This document shows, piece after piece, positions 1-5,209 of a DNA stretch of 5,209 nucleotides. The notes under the pieces are model-generated. The model worked only from the letters and a program-made list of their open reading frames with translations, did not search any database and had not been told where the DNA came from. Numbering within the stretch: the stretch's first letter is position 1; each line of letters opens with the position of its first letter. This stretch comes from Acholeplasmataceae bacterium UBA5617 (GTDB taxonomy: Bacteria > Bacillota_I > Bacilli_A > Acholeplasmatales > Acholeplasmataceae): positions 1 through 5,209 of the forward strand of contig DIKN01000093.1 of assembly GCA_002424575.1 (NCBI GenBank). The letters are read 5' to 3'. The position numbers and the translations under genes were made by a program.

Positions 1-549
1 ATCAAGATAGATGATCAGTGGTTGATAGATTTTTTCGTCTTTTTTATTTTTTTGAGAGCGAAGATTTCCAGATAAAGCTTGTTCAAGGGCACGTAAAAGT
101 CTTCTGCGATTGTGATAATCGATGATAATTTCTGGATCATGTTTGATCAATTGGTCATATAATTCCATATTGGATACATGATCCCTTGACCGATCAAATT
201 CCTCATGTCTTTTCTCTTCTACAAATTCATAGTTGCTGATCGCAGCATTGATATAAAATCCCGTACCACCCACAATCATGGGTTTATCAAGGGTTTCTAT
301 CAGATGTCTTGCATCGTGTTGAAAATTAAACACACTGTAGGGTTGTCTTGGGTCTCTGAAACTGAGGAGATGATGAGAAATGCCTTCCATCTCTTCAGGT
401 TTTATTTTTGCAGAACCGATATCCAGTCCTTGATACACTTGCACCGAGTCACCATTGATGATCTCAAAACCAAAATGTTTCGCAAGTTGAATCGATAACC
501 CTGTTTTTCCAGAGCCTGTTGGTCCAACCAAGATCACAAGTTTCTTCAT
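1..549 (-). CDS. miaA: tRNA dimethylallyltransferase MiaA, N-terminal part (cut by window edge)
   Basis: MiaA transfers a dimethylallyl group from DMAPP to N6 of adenosine 37, next to the anticodon of tRNAs that read UNN codons, giving i6A37, which stabilises codon pairing. The frame starts at ATG 549-547 and stays open to base 1, giving 183 residues with no stop; about 120 C-terminal residues of a normal MiaA (about 300 aa) should lie outside the window. Visible signatures are the P-loop GPTGSGKT (residues 9-16), NGDSVQVYQGLDIGSAK (32-48, the family GDS-QVY-G-DIG-AK block), SHHLL (58-62), VGGTGFYI (93-100, usual form VGGTGLYI) and HNRRRLLRALE (146-156). The start is secure: it begins exactly at the family N-terminus, and its A overlaps the last base of the mutL stop (TGATG). 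Only a weak GGGTGG Shine-Dalgarno (559-554) precedes it, so translation is probably coupled to mutL. The function is clear from motifs; only the 3' end is missing. Confidence 0.96.
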   Translation of the reverse strand, partial: MKKLVILVGPTGSGKTGLSIQLAKHFGFEIINGDSVQVYQGLDIGSAKIKPEEMEGISHHLLSFRDPRQPYSVFNFQHDARHLIETLDKPMIVGGTGFYINAAISNYEFVEEKRHEEFDRSRDHVSNMELYDQLIKHDPEIIIDYHNRRRLLRALEQALSGNLRSQKNKKDEKIYQPLIIYLD

Positions 550-2237
550 CAGACCACCCGCTTGAACATGCGTTCAATGTCGTAATGGGTAAGTTTGACG
601 ATGGTGGGACGTCCATGGGGACAGTGATACGGATTTTCACAAACCTGGAGCTGTTTCATCAACGCTTCGATTTCAAGGATGGATAAAGCTTTATTCGCCT
701 TAATGGCACCCTTACAACTGATATCCTTGGCAAGCGTATCCCTTAATTTTTGAAGATCGATGTGATTGTTTTCTTCAAGCATGACCAAACAAGCTTCAAG
801 CGCTATGTCAACCTCTTCATCACGCAACCATGTGGGCATTTGGTTTAAATGCATATCCTCGGTAAACCCAAATCCGAGATCATTGAAAGCTTGAAGGTGG
901 TGTTTCAAGAAGTTTTGATCCTGATCGGTTAAATCGAGCGGTCGTTCTAAGAGCATCATTTTACGCGCCTTTGTTGGATGAGAAAGTGCGTGAGCATAAT
1001 GCTCATAGCGCACGCGTTCAGCAGCAGCGTGCTGATCGACTAAAAACATACCTTCTTCGTTTTGGAAAATGAGATACGTCCCGAAGAACACACCCACGTA
1101 GGACATATCCGGTAGTTTATGCATACGCGTTTTTTCTTCTTCAAGGGGTATGGTGTTTTCTAAAACATCGTGAAATTCAAATTGAATCGGGGTATAGTTT
1201 TCTGTCTCTATCTTTTTATCAATGATATCTTTACCTTCGACAATCTCATGCTTTTCCATCAACAGCGCACGTTTAACAAAACTTTCGATGTGATAGGCTA
1301 AAATCATCTCATTGACAAATTTAATCTCATATTTTTGAGGGTGGACATTGACATCGAGCAGTGAGGGATCAATTGCGATGTGAATCAAGGCAATCGGGAA
1401 TTTCCCAACCATCATAAATGAATGATAGCCTTCGATGACCGCTTGAACAAGTGCATAGTTTTTGATATACCGACCATTGACAAAAATCGAAATATCTTTC
1501 TTTCGTGAACGAGCAATCGAGGGGGCCAAAAGATAGCCATCTATCTTAATTTTTTGAACCGTTTCATGGAAGACGATCATCCCTTTGGTCATGCGTGAAC
1601 CATAAATATGGTCAATCAATTGGTAAAAGTCACCATTACCATAGGTCTCTTTGATCTTTTTTCCATCCATGAAAAGTGCAAAACGGATGTTTGGATTCGC
1701 TAAAGCGATGCGGTCAAAAAGATCGATGATTTGTATTTTTTCTGCAAGATCACTTTTAATGTATTTAAACCGAGCGGGGGTGTTATAAAAAAGATCAGAA
1801 ACTTCGACCACTGTTCCTTTGTTGAGTGTAGCCAATCCTTCTGTGACGAAATGTCCACCTTCAAAGGAAACAAAGAATCCTTCGCCATGTTCCTGACGTG
1901 TTTTAAGCAAAACCTTGGATACGGATGCGATGGCCGCGAGTGCTTCTCCTCTAAATCCTAATGTCTGAATATGCGATAGATCAAATTCATCTTTAATCTT
2001 TGATGTTGCGTGACGTGAAAAAGCCATCTTGGCATCGATTTGATCCATGCCCACACCATTATCGGTGACAATCATCTTTTTCATACCCATGTCAAAAACG
2101 TCAACACTCACCTGTGTGGCATGAGCATCGATGGCATTTTCCATCAATTCTTTGATGACGGATGCAGGACGATCAACGACCTCTCCAGCCGCAATCATAT
2201 TCGCTAAGCGCTGATCCATTTGACGAATAACGGGCAT
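549..2237 (-). CDS. mutL: DNA mismatch repair protein MutL (endonuclease type)
   Basis: MutL is the GHKL-ATPase matchmaker of cytoplasmic methyl-independent mismatch repair: MutS bound to a mismatch loads it, and it then nicks the error-containing strand. The N-terminal ATPase shows VIKELMENAIDA (27-38; E30 aligns with the catalytic Glu and N34 with the Mg-binding Asn of E. coli MutL), DNGVGM (59-64), GFRGEALAAI (94-103), the FYNTPARFK block (150-158) and DVNVHPQKYE (295-304, with the conserved Lys302). A short acidic/charged linker (about 330-375) leads to the C-terminal dimerisation/endonuclease domain, with DQHAAAERVRYE (401-412, an exact DQHA(X)2E(X)4E motif), SCKGAIKA (507-514) and CENPYHCPHGRP (533-544), the Cys/His metal site. 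At 562 aa it is shorter than B. subtilis MutL (627 aa), mainly in the linker. The putative clamp-binding segment near 426-433 is degenerate. It follows mutS by 9 bases, with AAGGAG 5 bases before the ATG, and ends in TGA overlapping miaA. Confidence 0.98.
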   Translation of the reverse strand: MPVIRQMDQRLANMIAAGEVVDRPASVIKELMENAIDAHATQVSVDVFDMGMKKMIVTDNGVGMDQIDAKMAFSRHATSKIKDEFDLSHIQTLGFRGEALAAIASVSKVLLKTRQEHGEGFFVSFEGGHFVTEGLATLNKGTVVEVSDLFYNTPARFKYIKSDLAEKIQIIDLFDRIALANPNIRFALFMDGKKIKETYGNGDFYQLIDHIYGSRMTKGMIVFHETVQKIKIDGYLLAPSIARSRKKDISIFVNGRYIKNYALVQAVIEGYHSFMMVGKFPIALIHIAIDPSLLDVNVHPQKYEIKFVNEMILAYHIESFVKRALLMEKHEIVEGKDIIDKKIETENYTPIQFEFHDVLENTIPLEEEKTRMHKLPDMSYVGVFFGTYLIFQNEEGMFLVDQHAAAERVRYEHYAHALSHPTKARKMMLLERPLDLTDQDQNFLKHHLQAFNDLGFGFTEDMHLNQMPTWLRDEEVDIALEACLVMLEENNHIDLQKLRDTLAKDISCKGAIKANKALSILEIEALMKQLQVCENPYHCPHGRPTIVKLTHYDIERMFKRVV

Positions 2238-2242
2238 AATAA

Positions 2243-2248
2243 CTCCTT
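2243..2248 (-). promoter_or_regulatory. Ribosome binding site of mutL, overlapping the mutS stop
   Basis: The minus strand reads AAGGAG followed by TTATT and then the mutL ATG, a near-perfect Shine-Dalgarno with 5-base spacing. Its first bases are part of the mutS TAA stop (2249-2247), so a ribosome ending mutS is already on the mutL initiation site. This fixes the mutL start and suggests coupled translation of the two repair proteins. Confidence 0.85.
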
Positions 2249-4766
2249 ATTTTTTCTTGAGTAGACTCTGATAATGTTTGAGTAAGAGTAACGCATCAAT
2301 CGGTGTAAGATGATCGATATCCATTTTTTCGATCTCTTCGAGCAAAAGTACCGATTCAGGCGAAACCACTTGAATATTTTTATCCTCATAATCATCGTAA
2401 TTAAAGAGATCGAGGACAACTTTATGTTCTTTATCTTCAAGTTGCGACAATATCTCTTTTGAACGTGCAATTAAAGCTTTAGGAAGATGTGCTAATGAAG
2501 CAACCTGGATTCCGTAAGATTTATCGGTTGTTCCCTTTTCAACATGATGGAGAAAGACCATGGTGTCGTGTTCTTCTTTTGCTTTGACGCATAAATTGGT
2601 CAATCGCGATAACGATTGTTCAAGCACCGTGAGTTCATGATAATGGGTAGAAAATAAAGTTTGTGCATGAATTTTTTCATGGATATATTCAATCATACTC
2701 TGTGCGAGTGCCATACCATCATAGGTTGCTGTTCCACGACCAATTTCATCGAACAAAATAAGCGATTTTGGGGTTGCTTTGGTTAAAGCTTCATTCGATT
2801 CAACCATTTCAACCATAAAGGTCGATTTTCCACCCGAAAGATCATCTGAAGATCCAATGCGGGTAAAAATAGCGTCATAAAGAGGTAAAACTGCTTTTTC
2901 AGCTGGTACGAATGAACCGATTTGTGCCATGTAGCAAATGATCGCATACATCCGCATGTAAGTCGATTTACCACTCATGTTGGGACCTGTGATTAAGAAG
3001 ATTTCTCCTTCTTTCATGATCACATCGTTTTCAACAAATGAAGTGAAATGTTCGACAACGGGATGTCTTCCCTTGATCACTTTTACATCGCGCTTGGTAT
3101 GAAGTGTTGGTCTAACATAACGGTATTTTTCAGCTAAAATGGCGAGGTTTAAATACACATCCACCTCTGCAACCTTGAGGGCTAATTCTTGTAAACTGAC
3201 GGTAAAGTTGAAAGAAAAATCTCTGATTTCCTTAAAAAGTTCATATTCAAGATTCATGGCACGCTCTTTTGCGTGCAGTAAATCGTCTTCTTTTTCTTTT
3301 AAAAGTGGGGTGATAAACCGTTCGGTATTGGCAAGTGTCTGCTTACGATCATAGCCAAACTCATCTTTGACCAGTGCACTATTTCCCTTGGTGACTTCGA
3401 TATAATATCCAAAGACACGGTTATACCCCACACGTAAGTTTTTAATACCCGTTCTTTCTCTTTCTTGAACTTCAAAATCCGATAGCCATGATTGACCATG
3501 GGTATCGATCATTCTAAGTTCATCTAGCTTTTCACTGAAACCCTCTTTGATGATTCCGCCATCTCTTAACGTGATGGGTGGTTCAGGATGAATCGCACGA
3601 TCGAGATATAAGTATAAATCGTGATGATCATCCATCATCGAAACGATGGCATCCAGTTTAGGATGATGGTATGCTAAAAGAGCGTTTTTGAGCGGTGGAA
3701 TCTGTTTTAACGTTTCTTTCAGCTGTTCTAAATCTCTTGCATTGACGGTACTAAATGCGATGCGTCCCACGATGCGGTTGATGTCATAGATGTATTGAAG
3801 GCGACTTTGCACGTCATCGCGATGCTCATAGGGCATTAAGGCATCAATCATATCATAACGGTGATTTAATGCCTCAAGGTCATCCAATGGATGATTAAGG
3901 AATGATTTTAAAAGGCGTGAGCCCATCGCGGTTTGACAGTGATCCAACCAATGAAGCAGGGTTGTCTCCTTATTGTTGGATAGTGATTCATCGATTTCTA
4001 AATGTTTTTTAACCCGATAATCGAAACGCATATGCCCTTTTTGGTGAATGACCTGAAAGGGCATCAAATGCTCAATCATCTGTTTTTGCGTACTCACTAA
4101 ATAATTCAAAAGATGAGAAACCGCACGTTTTTGTTCCCGTTCGAGATGAGACGTTGCTTGATGATCGATCACGTGATAGTGATCTGAATAACTGACTAAT
4201 CGGTTGCTTTCCTGTAATGTTTGGATGAAATCTTGATCAAAATGAGGGGGTAAAACCACTTCTCTGACATCCAGTGAAAAAATCAGATCCAAGGCTCTTT
4301 TTTTATCTAGCCCATCTGTGATTGAAGCTTCCCCTGTCGAAATATCGACATAAGAGAGTTGATATCCTTGTTCTGTCAACATTAAGCTTGCGATAAAATT
4401 ATTCTCAGAAGCTTCTAATATCCCTTCTTCTAAAACAGTTCCTGGAGTCACAAGACGGACAACTTCACGCTTGACCAGTCCTTTACCGGGTTCTGTCACC
4501 TGTTCAACGATGGCAATCTTAAACCCTTTTTCAATCAGTTTTTGAATGTATGGTTTCACTGAATGAAAGGGAACACCACACATCGGAACTTTTTGACCCG
4601 CATCACGGGAAGTCAGTGCAATCTCTAAAACTTTCGAAGCAAGAATCGCATCATCGAAAAACATCTCGTAGAAGTCACCCAATCGAAAAAAGACTAGCGC
4701 GTCCGCGTAGTCTTCTTTGATGGTCAGATATTGTTGCATCATGGGGGTAAATTGTTGTTTATCCAT
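2247..4766 (-). CDS. mutS: DNA mismatch repair protein MutS
   Basis: MutS is the mismatch sensor: a dimeric sliding clamp that binds base mismatches and small loops and uses ATP to recruit MutL. At 839 aa it is close to the usual 850-860 aa. The N-terminal mismatch-binding domain has RLGDFYEMFFDDA (28-40) with the Phe-X-Glu wedge pair F32/E34, followed by VPMCGVPFHS (60-69). The core lever/clamp includes IKNLRVGYNRVFGYYIEVT (441-459) and NTERFITPLLKEKE (480-493). The C-terminal ABC-type ATPase shows Walker A GPNMSGKST (594-602), the STFMVEM signature (648-654), Walker B LILFDEIGRGTATYDG (669-684), STHYHEL (706-712) and SYGIQVASLAHLP (750-762). The tail has VLDLF (784-788), resembling the clamp-binding consensus QL(S/D)LF but without Gln, and ends in the usual helical dimerisation segment (TPIDALLLLKHYQSLLKKK). 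It is not MutS2: domain I is present and there is no Smr domain. The start is set by AAGGGG 7 bases upstream and the family N-terminus. Confidence 0.98.
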   Translation of the reverse strand: MDKQQFTPMMQQYLTIKEDYADALVFFRLGDFYEMFFDDAILASKVLEIALTSRDAGQKVPMCGVPFHSVKPYIQKLIEKGFKIAIVEQVTEPGKGLVKREVVRLVTPGTVLEEGILEASENNFIASLMLTEQGYQLSYVDISTGEASITDGLDKKRALDLIFSLDVREVVLPPHFDQDFIQTLQESNRLVSYSDHYHVIDHQATSHLEREQKRAVSHLLNYLVSTQKQMIEHLMPFQVIHQKGHMRFDYRVKKHLEIDESLSNNKETTLLHWLDHCQTAMGSRLLKSFLNHPLDDLEALNHRYDMIDALMPYEHRDDVQSRLQYIYDINRIVGRIAFSTVNARDLEQLKETLKQIPPLKNALLAYHHPKLDAIVSMMDDHHDLYLYLDRAIHPEPPITLRDGGIIKEGFSEKLDELRMIDTHGQSWLSDFEVQERERTGIKNLRVGYNRVFGYYIEVTKGNSALVKDEFGYDRKQTLANTERFITPLLKEKEDDLLHAKERAMNLEYELFKEIRDFSFNFTVSLQELALKVAEVDVYLNLAILAEKYRYVRPTLHTKRDVKVIKGRHPVVEHFTSFVENDVIMKEGEIFLITGPNMSGKSTYMRMYAIICYMAQIGSFVPAEKAVLPLYDAIFTRIGSSDDLSGGKSTFMVEMVESNEALTKATPKSLILFDEIGRGTATYDGMALAQSMIEYIHEKIHAQTLFSTHYHELTVLEQSLSRLTNLCVKAKEEHDTMVFLHHVEKGTTDKSYGIQVASLAHLPKALIARSKEILSQLEDKEHKVVLDLFNYDDYEDKNIQVVSPESVLLLEEIEKMDIDHLTPIDALLLLKHYQSLLKKK

Positions 4767-4773
4767 GGCTGTT

Positions 4774-4779
4774 CCCCTT
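4774..4779 (-). promoter_or_regulatory. Ribosome binding site of mutS
   Basis: The minus strand reads AAGGGG, 7 bases before the mutS ATG, in the 23-base gap after the upstream stop codon. It is purine-rich with standard spacing, which supports the assigned start. No promoter-like -35/-10 pair or terminator hairpin fits in this gap, so transcription must start further upstream, either inside or before the membrane-protein gene. Confidence 0.75.
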
Positions 4780-4789
4780 TTTTAATGTG

Positions 4790-5209
4790 CTAACCAAGGA
4801 TGCTTTGTAGGATTCCGAGGTAGCGTGTGAGCAATCCTTGTCCACCGATTTGGATGCTATCTAAGAAGGCATCAACTCCGGCTAAGAAGGCGATATCGGT
4901 ATAATATGCTAAGACACCATAGAGTAAGAAGAGGATGAGGGCAATACCGAAGACAATCAGGGCAAATTTTAATAAGAATTTTAGTAACTTCCACAGGAAC
5001 TTACCTAAACCAACGCCAATTTTCTTAAAGAATCTGAGTTCAGCAGGTGCTTTTTCGACATCAACATCCTTGTCTGTTCCAATCGAAGATGCTGCTTTCT
5101 TTTCTTCAACAAATTTTTCACGTTCGGCGATTTCATCACTCTTGATAATCTTCTTGAGTGATTTGGGTTTACCATAAAATTCTGCAGTATTAATGAGGAC
5201 AGGTGCTTC
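4790..5209 (-). CDS. Unrecognised membrane protein, C-terminal 139 residues (5' end outside window)
   Basis: The frame is open from the window edge to TAG at 4792-4790, giving 139 residues. It contains no methionine at all, so the start must lie upstream and this is only the C-terminal part. The order is a charged, probably helical, cytosolic-looking region (about 1-58, with KPKSLKKIIK and EREKFVEEKK), a Lys-spaced amphipathic stretch FFKKIGVGLGKFLWKLLKF (60-78), one strong hydrophobic segment (about 79-102, containing FALIVFGIALILFLLYGVL), and a short mildly hydrophobic tail ending QSILG. This suggests a single-pass membrane anchor near the C-terminus. No catalytic motif or family was recognised. 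It is coding rather than a chance frame: the composition is protein-like with a sensible membrane segment, and it stops 23 bases before mutS on the same strand. Phe codons favour TTC (7 of 11), unlike miaA (1 of 8), hinting at higher expression or a different origin. Co-transcription with mutS is possible. The function is unknown. Confidence 0.8.
   Translation of the reverse strand, partial: EAPVLINTAEFYGKPKSLKKIIKSDEIAEREKFVEEKKAASSIGTDKDVDVEKAPAELRFFKKIGVGLGKFLWKLLKFLLKFALIVFGIALILFLLYGVLAYYTDIAFLAGVDAFLDSIQIGGQGLLTRYLGILQSILG

Noticed and set aside
205..498. A 97-codon plus-strand open frame
   Set aside because: It is antisense to conserved MiaA sequence (GDS-QVY and GGTG motifs), has no Shine-Dalgarno, and its translation is low-complexity and unlike any family; it is a shadow.
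2204..2470. An 88-codon minus-strand frame spanning the mutS-mutL junction
   Set aside because: It overlaps the true reading frames of both genes, is basic and Ile/Arg/Lys-rich in the way expected of a shifted frame, and matches no family.
2721..2732. MutS Walker B region reads GRGTATYDG instead of GRGTSTYDG
   Set aside because: Ser-to-Ala at this position is, to my knowledge, a known natural variant in Firmicutes MutS, and all catalytic residues around it are intact, so no loss of function is implied.
4767..4789. The 23-base gap before mutS as a terminator or promoter
   Set aside because: It holds only an A-run and the Shine-Dalgarno; no inverted repeat and no -35/-10 pair can be formed there.
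4861..4891. Direct repeat CTAAGAAGGC at 4861-4870 and 4882-4891
   Set aside because: The copies are 21 bases apart and in frame, encoding a short AFL repetition in the membrane protein; it is too short and isolated to be an operator or mobile-element site.
4900..4905. A perfect TATAAT on the plus strand
   Set aside because: It lies inside the minus-strand membrane-protein gene, has no TTGACA-like partner 16-18 bases upstream, and no plus-strand gene follows it.
4935..5177. An 80-codon plus-strand open frame rich in Ser/Asn/Phe
   Set aside because: It is the antisense of the membrane-protein coding region; its composition is explained by the complement of Lys/Glu-rich and Leu/Phe-rich codons, and it has no ribosome binding site.

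Overview
This window looks like a compact stretch of chromosomal housekeeping DNA from a bacterium of the Bacillota/Mycoplasmatota side of the tree. The reasons are a moderately AT-rich composition (roughly 40% GC by eye), strong purine-rich Shine-Dalgarno sites, the mutS-mutL-miaA gene order familiar from Firmicutes, and an endonuclease-type MutL. TGA is read as a stop (mutL ends in TGA) and tryptophan is TGG in the genes, so this is not a Mycoplasma/Spiroplasma-type code-4 genome. An acholeplasma-like or erysipelotrich-like lineage would fit, but the genus cannot be fixed from the sequence alone.

All four genes are on the minus strand, transcribed from high to low coordinates. First comes the C-terminal 139 residues of an unrecognised membrane protein (5209 down to 4790). 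After a 23-base gap comes complete mutS (4766 to 2247, 839 aa), then after 9 bases complete mutL (2237 to 549, 562 aa). miaA follows, overlapping the mutL stop by one base (TGATG), and runs off the window edge (549 to 1, first 183 codons). No terminator hairpin, convincing promoter, RNA gene, CRISPR array, insertion sequence or prophage feature was seen. The longest non-coding stretch is 23 bases.

MutS recognises mismatches and recruits MutL. MutL carries the DQHA(X)2E(X)4E metal-binding endonuclease motif, so it can nick the strand itself without MutH. MiaA makes the i6A37 tRNA modification and is probably translated by coupling to mutL. Spacing suggests one transcript for mutS-mutL-miaA, possibly including the membrane-protein gene.

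I did not find an evident new system. The points most worth a second look are the unidentified methionine-free membrane-protein segment before mutS, the weak clamp-binding motifs in both MutS and MutL, and an apparent excess of GATC that stops abruptly in the last 920 bases.
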